64,000 nt of DNA from contig CAJXKF010000003.1 of NCBI GenBank assembly GCA_913055695.1, forward strand, positions 269,247 to 333,246, written 5' to 3'. Both the position numbers and the translations under genes were made by a program. The DNA is from an uncultured Methylophaga sp. Its GTDB lineage: Bacteria; Pseudomonadota; Gammaproteobacteria; Nitrosococcales; Methylophagaceae. This document shows positions 43,788 through 51,815 of this stretch, piece by piece. Position 1 is the first letter of the stretch, and every line of letters begins with the position of its first letter. The notes under the pieces were generated by a model. It did no database searches, had not been told where the DNA came from, and saw nothing but the letters and a program-made list of their open reading frames with translations.

Positions 43788-45266
43788 TCAGCGACTGGCT
43801 GACTTTCTCTCCTCCAGCCGGCGCAGAAACTCACGCATGATATCGTCATACAGCGCCATACCAAGATAGGCATCCTCCACGCCGCTGTCGATACTGGGGT
43901 TGTCATTAATCTCGATAATCACAATGCGGTTGCCGCTCTGTTTAATATCGATGCCGTATAAACCATCACCAATCAGTCGCGCTGCCTTGGTGGCAATGCG
44001 AATGACTTTTTCCGGTACTTCGCTGACCGGAATTGCCGCGGATTTACCGCTGTCGGTGCCTTTTTTGGTGTTGTGATTATAAATCTGCCAGTGACCTTTA
44101 CTCATAAAGTACTGGCAGGCGTATATCGGTTTGTTGTTAAAGACGCCAATCCGCCAGTCATAGTCGGTGTACATATATTCCTGCAGCAGAATAATCGCAG
44201 ACTGCTGGAAGAAGGCTGGTGCTTCACGGCGCAGTTCGTCGGCATTGTTGACCTTGATCACACCGCGGGAAAAGGCGCCGTCAGGGATTTTCATCACCAG
44301 CGGGAAAGTCGCGGTTTCACAGAGTGCATCCAGGCCTGCATTATCATTGCGATACAAAAGATGCGATTCCGGCATCGGCAGATCATTGGCGGCTAGCAGT
44401 TCCTTCAGATAGATCTTGTTGGTGCAGCGGATGATCGACGTCGGATCATCTATCACCACCAAACCTTCGCTTTCCGCGCGGCGGGCGAATTTATAGGTGT
44501 GGTTGTGGGTGGCTGTAGTCTCGCGGATAAACAGCGCGTCATATTCAGCCAGACGAATATATTCGCGCGGTGTAATCAGATCGACATCAATGCCGATGCG
44601 ACGGCCACTGCTGATGAATTTTTTCAGCGCGGCCATATTGCTCGGCGGCATTTCTTCCTTGGGATTGTGCAAAATCGCCATATCATAGCGGTACTGACGA
44701 CGTTTGGACGGCTTGCGCCACAGGCGGTGACTGAAGTTGTCCAGTGCTTCGGCAAAGAAATCCTGTTCCTGCTCAGTCAGTTTATTGATCGCACTGGCCT
44801 TGATGCGGGTAATGGTCCAGTGACCGTTAAAACTGAACTCGACATCGAGAATCGGGCAGGGGAATTGTTCGAAAATCTGCCGCGCCAGTTTCTGCAGTGA
44901 CGTGACCGGCGTCTGGCCGAAATAGATCTTCAGTACAAAGCGCTCTGACTGGTCGGTAGAGGCCAGCTGCTTGTCCAGTTGCGCCGACAGATCGGACAAG
45001 TCATAGGCATAGAGGCTTTTACGCGAGAGATCATTAATGGTACGCAGCCCCGGCAGCACACGGTGGCCGCGCGCTTCGGCCACCATAGAGCAATAATAAC
45101 CGCGGCTCAGGTACTCAAGACTGCGACAGAGGTTGAGGATCTGCGCGCGACTGTCGCTGCGCGGCGGTGCCGATTGCAGGTAATCATCAACGGCGATGAC
45201 CTGCTCACTGGGGAAATAGGGACTCCAGTCATCAATATTTTCGACTATTATCAAATGCTTAGTCAT
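43788..45266 (-). CDS. RimK-family ATP-grasp protein with RLAN-type N-terminal domain
   Basis: A 492-residue protein. The first 185 or so residues form the domain found before ATP-grasp in this RimK branch (ILNLCRSLEYLSRGYYCSMV). From about 285 the ATP-grasp fold follows, with FPLVMKIPDGAFSRGVIKV for nucleotide binding and VIIEINDNPSIDSG for the metal ions. RimK relatives join an amino acid to a carboxyl group, for example glutamate to ribosomal protein S6. It is divergent from an M14-like peptidase and a GNAT-C39 fusion, which suggests a peptide-modifying function. Confidence 0.85.
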   Translation of the reverse strand: MTKHLIIVENIDDWSPYFPSEQVIAVDDYLQSAPPRSDSRAQILNLCRSLEYLSRGYYCSMVAEARGHRVLPGLRTINDLSRKSLYAYDLSDLSAQLDKQLASTDQSERFVLKIYFGQTPVTSLQKLARQIFEQFPCPILDVEFSFNGHWTITRIKASAINKLTEQEQDFFAEALDNFSHRLWRKPSKRRQYRYDMAILHNPKEEMPPSNMAALKKFISSGRRIGIDVDLITPREYIRLAEYDALFIRETTATHNHTYKFARRAESEGLVVIDDPTSIIRCTNKIYLKELLAANDLPMPESHLLYRNDNAGLDALCETATFPLVMKIPDGAFSRGVIKVNNADELRREAPAFFQQSAIILLQEYMYTDYDWRIGVFNNKPIYACQYFMSKGHWQIYNHNTKKGTDSGKSAAIPVSEVPEKVIRIATKAARLIGDGLYGIDIKQSGNRIVIIEINDNPSIDSGVEDAYLGMALYDDIMREFLRRLEERKSASR

Positions 45267-45433
45267 AGTGTGCTGTTGCTTCCTCCTGCGCCAGCGTGAT
45301 GTTTAAAAATGAATGATAAAGTCAATTCAATCTGCATGTGTTAAAAATTTTTACGTGAGATTTTATTTGCTGGTCAAATTGAGCAAACTCACATATCCTT
45401 CGCGAAAAAATTATGCACAGGAGGCCCGTTGCC

Positions 45434-46510
45434 ATGTATGCAGATGCCGTTTTGAGTGTTTTTTCCCAGCGTTATGCGGGAGCTCGCGACAAATTCATCA
45501 GCCATGTCGAAACCAGTTCCATTGTGGAAAAGCTGTCCAATTTGCCGCACCCTCTTAAGGGGCCTAAAAACGAAAAGCTGTTCTGCGACATCGCCTGGGC
45601 CGGTAACCTCAAAGCCGACAAAGTGCTGGTATTGGTCTCCGGCATCCACGGTGTTGAAGGTGGCGTGGGCTCGGCTATCCAGTCTGATTTCGTCTCCCGT
45701 CACCGTCGTCTGCCTTCCGATGTCTGTGTGGTGCTGGTGCATGCTTTAAACCCCTGGGGTTTTGCCTGGGCCAGTCGTAATGACGAGCAGGGCATTGATG
45801 TCAATCGCAACTTTGTTGACTTTAACAGCACCCTGCCAGTTTCTGAAGCGACCGATATCTGGGCTGAATTACAGCAGGGCAAAACAGACATTGCGACGAT
45901 TGCCGAGAACCGCCAGCAATTTGACCTGTTATCCCAGGGTCAGTATGAAAAGCCGGATATGCCCTATTATGGCGGCAAAGAAGCCAGCTGGTCACGTCAA
46001 GTGGTGGAACAGCTTGTTGCGCAGCTTAAACCGACCAACCGCAAGCAAATTATTGTCATTGATATCCACAGTGGTCTCGGCCCTTATGGTTATGGTGAGC
46101 TGATCTGCGATCACCCGGTCGACAGTAAAGCCCATGATTATGCCGTCGATCTGTTTGGTGCTACGGTGACAGAACCTTCCTTGGGCAATTCCAGCTCCGG
46201 TACCAAGCTGGGTCTGCATGATTATTTCTGGCACAGTCAGGGGGAACATGTCTGCTACCTGACCCTCGAGTTCGGTACCTTTGGTAATCAGCAGATGCTC
46301 AAGGTACTGTCAGATGATCAGAAGCTTCAACAGTCGGGCAAAATGGACTGGTCGGATGACAAAACCCTCGATGTCAAACATGCGATGCAGGACTTTTTCT
46401 GCCCCGATGAACAACAATGGCAGGAACTGGTGCTGTTCCGCGGCCGTCAGGTGATAGAGATGGCACTGGACGGATTAACTGAGAATGCAAACCACAACAA
46501 CGGACGCTGA
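45434..46510 (+). CDS. DUF2817 / M14-like zinc carboxypeptidase
   Basis: A 358-residue protein with the metal and catalytic pattern of M14 carboxypeptidases: H72 and E75 in SGIHGVEGG, the substrate-binding VNRNF, H212 in DIHSGLG and the catalytic-type E279 in LTLEFGTFG. It has no signal peptide, so it acts in the cytosol. AGGAGG lies 9 nt before the ATG at 45434; the ORF-track ATG at 45413 precedes this site and is rejected. It overlaps the following GNAT-C39 gene by 26 bp. Confidence 0.82.
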   Translation: MYADAVLSVFSQRYAGARDKFISHVETSSIVEKLSNLPHPLKGPKNEKLFCDIAWAGNLKADKVLVLVSGIHGVEGGVGSAIQSDFVSRHRRLPSDVCVVLVHALNPWGFAWASRNDEQGIDVNRNFVDFNSTLPVSEATDIWAELQQGKTDIATIAENRQQFDLLSQGQYEKPDMPYYGGKEASWSRQVVEQLVAQLKPTNRKQIIVIDIHSGLGPYGYGELICDHPVDSKAHDYAVDLFGATVTEPSLGNSSSGTKLGLHDYFWHSQGEHVCYLTLEFGTFGNQQMLKVLSDDQKLQQSGKMDWSDDKTLDVKHAMQDFFCPDEQQWQELVLFRGRQVIEMALDGLTENANHNNGR

Positions 46511-47615
46511 CATCGACATTCGCGAAGCCACGCTGGATGATGTCGATGCACTGAACAAGCTGGAAAACGCCTGTTTCGATAGCGACAGGATTTCTCGCCG
46601 CAGCTTTCGCTGGATGATTGAAAAAGGTCACAGCCTGTTGCTGGTGGCTTTTATCGACCAGCAACTGGTGGGTTACGTCTTGCTGCTGTATTCACAGGGC
46701 ACATCGCTGGGCCGGGTTTATTCGCTGGCGGTGGATGCCCGTTTCCGCAAGGCCGGTATCGCTGCCAGACTGATGCAGGAAGCCGAAACCCGGGCACTGG
46801 AAGAGGGGCGCAGTTTTCTGCGGCTGGAAGTGCGTCCTGATAATCATGGCGCTATCCGGCTCTATGAAAAGCTGGACTACCAGCCTTTCGATATTGTCAC
46901 TGATTTCTATGAGGATCATGCTGACGCCCTCAGAATGATGAAGGTGCTGCATCACCAGCCTGAAATCACCCATCCTGAAGTCGCGCACTATTCCCAGACC
47001 ACTGATTTCACCTGTGGCCCGGCCTGTCTGATGATGGCGATGAAAACCTATGACGCACCACTGGCCCTGGACCGTCGCCTGGAATTCCAGCTCTGGCGTG
47101 AAGCGACCACCATTTTTATGACTTCCGGTCATGGTGGTTGCAGTCCACAGGGGCTGGCGCTTGCTGCCTACCGACGCGGCCTGAATACCACACTGGTGAT
47201 TAACTCCGATTTGATCCCCTTTGTCGGCGGTGTCCGCAGTGAAGACAAAAAGGCGGTCATTGAATGTGTCCATCAGGACTTTGTCGAACAGATCAGCAGC
47301 TCAGAAATTAAACAGCAGCATAATACCGTCGACACTGCCTTACTTAAACACTACCTGGACCAGGGGGCGCTGGCGCTGGTGTTGATCAGCTCCTACCGGC
47401 TTAACCAGAGTAAATCACCGCACTGGGTGCTGGTGGTGTCGGTGTCAGATACCTTTGTTTATTTCCATGACCCGGATGTCGATCTGGACGACAATAAAAG
47501 TCTCACCGACAGCGGATATATTCCGGTAACCCACAAGGAGTTCAACCGCATGCTCGGTTACGGTAAGCCACGATATCAGGCAGCAGTGATTGTCTCGGAC
47601 AGGGTACTCAAGTGA
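46485..47615 (+). CDS. GNAT acetyltransferase fused to C39-like cysteine peptidase
   Basis: A 376-residue two-domain protein. Residues 10-155 are a GNAT domain with the acetyl-CoA loop RKAGIAARL (about 88-96) and the usual YEKLDYQPF end. Residues 165-375 are a papain-like C39 domain with the triad C177 (DFTCGPACLMM), H313 (SPHWVLVVS) and D329 (YFHDPD). There is no transporter part, unlike bacteriocin exporters. Overlap with the M14-like gene implies a shared message. The substrate is unknown; acylation and cleavage of the same peptide is a fair inference. Confidence 0.85.
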   Translation: MQTTTTDADIDIREATLDDVDALNKLENACFDSDRISRRSFRWMIEKGHSLLLVAFIDQQLVGYVLLLYSQGTSLGRVYSLAVDARFRKAGIAARLMQEAETRALEEGRSFLRLEVRPDNHGAIRLYEKLDYQPFDIVTDFYEDHADALRMMKVLHHQPEITHPEVAHYSQTTDFTCGPACLMMAMKTYDAPLALDRRLEFQLWREATTIFMTSGHGGCSPQGLALAAYRRGLNTTLVINSDLIPFVGGVRSEDKKAVIECVHQDFVEQISSSEIKQQHNTVDTALLKHYLDQGALALVLISSYRLNQSKSPHWVLVVSVSDTFVYFHDPDVDLDDNKSLTDSGYIPVTHKEFNRMLGYGKPRYQAAVIVSDRVLK

Positions 47616-47627
47616 TCTTGCTTATCT

Positions 47628-47646
47628 GATAATAATAATCCTTATC
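47628..47646 (+). promoter_or_regulatory. Fur box upstream of the second siderophore receptor
   Basis: GATAATAATAATCCTTATC matches the 19-bp Fur consensus at 17 positions. It sits just before the -35 element of the promoter. Confidence 0.85.
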
Positions 47647-47648
47647 AT

Positions 47649-47676
47649 TTGCATTAAGTGTTTATTTTGATAGTAT
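47649..47676 (+). promoter_or_regulatory. Sigma-70 promoter of the second siderophore receptor
   Basis: TTGCAT, 16 nt, TAGTAT, with the Fur box directly upstream; the transcript would have a leader of about 25 nt. Confidence 0.55.
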
Positions 47677-47707
47677 CCATCTCCATTCACGCAGATGGAG
47701 CTAATCA

Positions 47708-49861
47708 ATGTCTTTCACTAAAACTGTTATTGCCACCTCACTAGGGCTGATCACGCTTCAGCCTGCTCTCGCCGATACTTCAACATCACAAGACAGCAAA
47801 ACAGCGGTCTCTCTACCCAAAATGGGTGTTTCTGCTGAATGGTATGGTGCGTCAGAGCACACCGGTGAATACCAGGTAAAACAGATGAACACGGCGACCC
47901 GTTTAGGCTTGTCGGCAAAAGAAACACCTCAGTCGGTGTCGGTAATTACCCGACAGATCATCGACGACTTTGAGCTGCAAACCATTACCGATGTGGTGAA
48001 ACTCGCGCCGGGTATTACAGCCAAGGAAAATGACAGTTCCCGCTTTAACTACTCTGCGCGGGGTTTTGATATCAACAACCTGCAGATCGACGGCGTGCCC
48101 ACAACCTGGGAAAGTGGTTATTCTGCAGGCGAAACGATGACCGATACCGTGTTGTATGACCGTGTGGAAATCGTGCGCGGGGCTACCGGGTTGATTACAG
48201 GGGCGGGAGAGCCCTCTGCTGCTATCAATCTGGTGCGCAAGCGGGCTGACAGTCGTGAGTTTATCGGGCAAGCGACGGTTTCGGCAGGCTCATGGGACGC
48301 CTATCAGGGCACCGTAGATGTTTCCACCCCATTAAATGACGCCGGTACGGTCCGTGGCAGATTGGTTGGCAGCTATCGTGAAGCTGATTCCTATGTAGAC
48401 TTGCTGGGTGATGAGCGCCAGGTTTTTCTGGGCACGTTGGCCGCTGATTTGACTGAACGCACGCTGTTGAATGTGGGGGTGAGTTACCAGGATCATAATC
48501 CAACTTCATCCACATGGGGCGGTTTACCGGTCTGGTTCAGCGATGGTTCCAGAACAGACTGGAACCGTTCCAAAACCACCGCTGCCGACTGGACCCGCTG
48601 GGGCTCCGAGGTTACGAACTATTACGCTAATCTTGAGCACACCTTCGATTCCGGTGCCATGATTTATGCGGCATTCAGCAAAAGCGTAAATGAGGGGGAT
48701 TTACGTCTGCTTTATCTCAGTGGATCGCCAGATCCGAGCACGGGTTTGGGAATGAACTCAAGCCCGTCCTGGTATGACAATGAACGGGAGCAGGATAATA
48801 TCGACATCTACGGCAATATTCCTTTTTCATTGTTCGGGCAAGAACATGAAATCACACTGGGATTGATGCACAGTGAGCAGGATTTTATTGCGAAACGTCG
48901 CCATGCTTTGAACACCCCTGCAGTAGGTAATTTTTTTGAATGGGATGGTAATTATCCTGAGCCAAACTGGGGAGCAAAACGCACTTACGTGACCCGCGAT
49001 ACCAAGCAGACAGGTCTCTATGCCGTTACACGCTTGACACTGGCCGAGCCGCTGAAGCTCATTCTGGGCAGTCGTGTTACAGACTGGGAAGTGGAGGGAA
49101 TGAACTGGGATGGCAGTTTCTACAAATTCGAGCATGACGACGAAGTCACGCCATACGCTGGCCTGATTTACGATTTGAACGATACCTATTCTGCCTATGC
49201 CAGTTACACCGAGATATTCCAACCCCAGAATTTGCAGGATAAAAATGGTGATTTTCTGGAGCCAATTGATGGGGATAGTTATGAAACAGGGCTCAAAGCG
49301 GCCTATCTTGGCGGTCGTCTGAACACCAGCTTGTCAGTTTTTCGTATTGAACAGGACAATCTTGGGCAGATAGATCCGAATAATCTGGTGCCTGGGTCCA
49401 CTAATCAGGCCTATGAGCCTGCTGAAGGTGCAACAAGCAAAGGCTTTGAAATTACAATCAACGGTGCAGTGACTGATAACTGGAACGTGCTGTTGGGCTG
49501 GTCCCAGTTCCGGGCCGAAGATGCTAACGGTGAAGCTGTAAATACAGAGCATCCCCGTCGCACAGCGACACTCTATACGACATACCGCCTGAATGATTTG
49601 ACAGTGGGCGGTGGCGTAAACTGGGAAAGCAGTAACTACACCATTGCCAATAATCCTCAGGGCAATCCTGAAAAACTCAAGCAGGATAGTTTTGCCATTG
49701 TTAATTTGATGGCCAGATACCGGCTTTCTCCGCAACTACAGGCTCAGCTCAACGTCAACAACGTATTCGATGAAGAGTATTACAGCCAGATTGGCTTTTA
49801 TAGCCAGCTTGCTTATGGTGCACCGCGTAATGTGACTGCCAGCCTGCGTTACGATTTCTGA
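47708..49861 (+). CDS. TonB-dependent siderophore receptor (FpvA/FhuE-like)
   Basis: Outer-membrane ferric-siderophore importer of 717 residues. A signal peptide ends near LQPALADT (about residue 23). The plug holds KETPQSVSVITRQIIDDF and YDRVEIVRGATGLITGAGEPS, the standard pattern of the siderophore-receptor family, and the barrel closes with SLRYDF. It has no N-terminal signalling domain of useful length, so surface signalling is unlikely. A 17/19 Fur box lies upstream. The PepSY operon and flavodoxin nearby form the same iron module. Confidence 0.92.
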   Translation: MSFTKTVIATSLGLITLQPALADTSTSQDSKTAVSLPKMGVSAEWYGASEHTGEYQVKQMNTATRLGLSAKETPQSVSVITRQIIDDFELQTITDVVKLAPGITAKENDSSRFNYSARGFDINNLQIDGVPTTWESGYSAGETMTDTVLYDRVEIVRGATGLITGAGEPSAAINLVRKRADSREFIGQATVSAGSWDAYQGTVDVSTPLNDAGTVRGRLVGSYREADSYVDLLGDERQVFLGTLAADLTERTLLNVGVSYQDHNPTSSTWGGLPVWFSDGSRTDWNRSKTTAADWTRWGSEVTNYYANLEHTFDSGAMIYAAFSKSVNEGDLRLLYLSGSPDPSTGLGMNSSPSWYDNEREQDNIDIYGNIPFSLFGQEHEITLGLMHSEQDFIAKRRHALNTPAVGNFFEWDGNYPEPNWGAKRTYVTRDTKQTGLYAVTRLTLAEPLKLILGSRVTDWEVEGMNWDGSFYKFEHDDEVTPYAGLIYDLNDTYSAYASYTEIFQPQNLQDKNGDFLEPIDGDSYETGLKAAYLGGRLNTSLSVFRIEQDNLGQIDPNNLVPGSTNQAYEPAEGATSKGFEITINGAVTDNWNVLLGWSQFRAEDANGEAVNTEHPRRTATLYTTYRLNDLTVGGGVNWESSNYTIANNPQGNPEKLKQDSFAIVNLMARYRLSPQLQAQLNVNNVFDEEYYSQIGFYSQLAYGAPRNVTASLRYDF

Positions 49862-49915
49862 TCAATAGCGCCGGGTATAGGCAGCCAACCTTAATCACAG
49901 CATTGGCTTGGTTAA

Positions 49916-49950
49916 CTGGCCCGGATTGCTCCTGATCCGGGCCAGCGATT
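49916..49950 (+). terminator. Terminator after the second siderophore receptor
   Basis: CTGGCCCGGAT tgctcctg ATCCGGGCCAG, an 11-bp perfect stem 55 bp after the stop. A moderately T-rich sequence follows (ATTATCTTTATC). Confidence 0.65.
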
Positions 49951-50031
49951 ATCTTTATCTGCTGGCGCTGCTCAGCGCCGCGAGTCAGAACTTTTTGTGT
50001 CCCGGGCGGTCGCTGATGAGTAGGAGTGAAT

Positions 50032-50487
50032 ATGATTGAAAAACTAAAACAGATGCTCGGCAATACCTTTGGTGATGACAGTCAGTCGCTGATGTCAGAT
50101 CAGGCACACACCAAGCTGCTGGCGGCCGTGGCGCTGATGATCGAAATTATTGCGGTCGATGATGAGCGGCATGATGCCGAAATAGCGATGCTCAAGCAGC
50201 TTGTCAGAGAACGCTTTGATTTATCCACAGATAAGGCGGAAGCCCTGATTGAGCAGGCTGAAGCGGCTTTGCAGCAGTCCACGGATTTTTATCGTTTTAC
50301 TTCAGCCATCAATCGTGAGTTCGATCATGATGAGAAAATCGAACTGATTGAATCTTTATGGCAACTCGCCTATGCCGATGAGCAGATTGATGCCATTGAG
50401 CAGCATGTTATCCGCAAGCTGGCCAGCCTGCTGCATGTCTCGCATAAAGATTTTATTGCGACTAAGCTGCGGGTGGTTGGCGAATAA
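50032..50487 (+). CDS. TerB-family protein
   Basis: A 151-residue all-helical cytosolic protein of the TerB-like fold. LLAAVALMIEIIAVDDERHDAE and the second copy LWQLAYADEQIDAIEQHVI give the paired acidic metal-binding motif of TerB. TerB was first linked to tellurite resistance, but lone members like this occur widely and the true role is unclear. AGGAG lies 5 nt before the ATG at 50032. It is convergent with the PNPOx-like gene, 5 bp apart. Confidence 0.82.
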   Translation: MIEKLKQMLGNTFGDDSQSLMSDQAHTKLLAAVALMIEIIAVDDERHDAEIAMLKQLVRERFDLSTDKAEALIEQAEAALQQSTDFYRFTSAINREFDHDEKIELIESLWQLAYADEQIDAIEQHVIRKLASLLHVSHKDFIATKLRVVGE

Positions 50488-50492
50488 CAGAA

Positions 50493-51158
50493 TCAGGCTT
50501 TTTCGTCGCCTGACTGGACATAGCTCATCCATTCCTCGATCGGCATGGTGCCGCCGGACTCTTCAACTTTCTGGCGGTCTTTATCGTTCAGGACATCGTT
50601 GACTTCATCCACCCGTTTCCAGGCAGCGACAGGCGTCTCACAGTCTGCTTTGGGTACATAATGTGAGTCCTTCACTTTCTGATAGCGGTGGATATAACGC
50701 GGGCAGTTCTGCCACAGTTCACTGACTGTGACCCGGACCACCAGTTCCGCTTCTTTCCAGGTAGAGAGCAGGGGATCATCGGCAGATACGCTGGCCTTGC
50801 CCTGAACCCGAATGCGATGCGGCTTTTCAAAATCAATAAACAGCATGCCGACTTCAGCATGACCATCAATATTGCCCATCGAAAAATACATACCGTTGCC
50901 GTCAAAGCTGGGGAAGGCCAAAGTGTGTTCGTCTACTACCCGAACAAAAGCGCCGGCTTCACCACCTTTGTAAGAGACAGTCGGTCTGCCCTGGTGATCA
51001 ACGGTGGATAAAAAGAACATGTCCCGCTGTTCAATAAAGGCCGCTGCTTCTTCGCTGATTTCGGTAACGACAGCGAGTTCTTCGACCCGGTCGGCCATCT
51101 TTCTGCTGTCGAACTGATCCTGCCGTGCACGGTGTTGTTCGCCGTAGAGTCTGCTCAT
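50493..51158 (-). CDS. Pyridoxamine 5'-phosphate oxidase-family protein
   Basis: A 221-residue flavin/pyridoxine-binding split-barrel protein. FFLSTVDHQGRPTVSYKGG and LAFPSFDGNGMYFSMGNI are the FMN-binding elements of the PNPOx-like superfamily. It is not PdxH: length and C-terminus differ. The ATG at 51158 (MSRLYGEQH) has GAAGGCAG upstream and is preferred to the ORF-track start 13 codons earlier. Relatives often lie near siderophore-uptake genes, as here. Confidence 0.78.
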   Translation of the reverse strand: MSRLYGEQHRARQDQFDSRKMADRVEELAVVTEISEEAAAFIEQRDMFFLSTVDHQGRPTVSYKGGEAGAFVRVVDEHTLAFPSFDGNGMYFSMGNIDGHAEVGMLFIDFEKPHRIRVQGKASVSADDPLLSTWKEAELVVRVTVSELWQNCPRYIHRYQKVKDSHYVPKADCETPVAAWKRVDEVNDVLNDKDRQKVEESGGTMPIEEWMSYVQSGDEKA

Positions 51159-51511
51159 AAAACTGCCTTCAAATTGATTTGCTGCAAAAATTAACATGCG
51201 GGCCCAGCACTGTACAGCGATGAGGGCTACAGCAGGAAATTTGCCCGAATCGGCACAAGCACTGCGGCAGCAGGTTCAATACAGGTAAATTTCTGATATG
51301 CAAATATTGCCAAAACGAAGCGTAAACGATAATGTATCGCATTATTAATGAGCTATTCTGTTGATACATTCTGTCGCAGTGTTCAGCGGCAGCGTTGAGA
51401 AAAATTTTCTGACAGGATGCCTTTCAAATCTGAATTATCGGCGGATTTCGATATGCAGTAACAAGCTGCAAGCAGAAAGGCCCAAAACCAGACTCTTACC
51501 ATGGTGACTGA
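51159..51511. other. 353-bp regulatory gap upstream of the PepSY operon
   Basis: I see no gene here. The part next to the PNPOx-like gene contains its promoter region; the middle holds a Fur-like dyad at 51328-51346. About 165 nt of leader-like sequence follow before the DUF3649 ATG, without a clear Shine-Dalgarno sequence. Confidence 0.6.
51328..51346 (+). promoter_or_regulatory. Fur-like dyad upstream of the DUF3649-PepSY-DUF3325 operon
   Basis: GATAATG TATCG CATTATT: the outer seven bases of each half match the Fur consensus at 13 of 14 positions, while the central bases do not. Confidence 0.6.
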
Positions 51512-51805
51512 ATGATTTCGCAAGCTGCTTTGCAGACGACTAACCGCGTTATTGCGGCAATACTGGGAGGCTATGCCTTCACCTGGGGCTTCAGCGTGCT
51601 GGGTATTGCCACTATGGTCGCTCTGGGCATTGATTTTCATGAGGCCGAAACCGCTATCTCACTTGTCGCCTTTCTGGTCTTTCTGGGGTTGTTTCTATGG
51701 ACATTTGCCGCCAACAGCATGATCCGTGTCTGGCTGGTGCTGGCTGGCGGTGCCGGTGTGATGATGTCGGTTGGCCTGATGTTACAAAACAGCCTGTTGA
51801 GTTAG
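51512..51805 (+). CDS. DUF3649 iron-uptake-associated membrane protein
   Basis: A 97-residue protein with three hydrophobic helices (AAILGGYAFTWGFSVLGIA, AISLVAFLVFLGLFLWTFA, VWLVLAGGAGVMMSVGLML). DUF3649, PepSY and DUF3325 proteins in this order are a known set beside TonB-dependent siderophore receptors. The exact role is not established. It ends 10 nt before the PepSY gene. Confidence 0.78.
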   Translation: MISQAALQTTNRVIAAILGGYAFTWGFSVLGIATMVALGIDFHEAETAISLVAFLVFLGLFLWTFAANSMIRVWLVLAGGAGVMMSVGLMLQNSLLS

Positions 51806-51815
51806 GAGCGCACTG

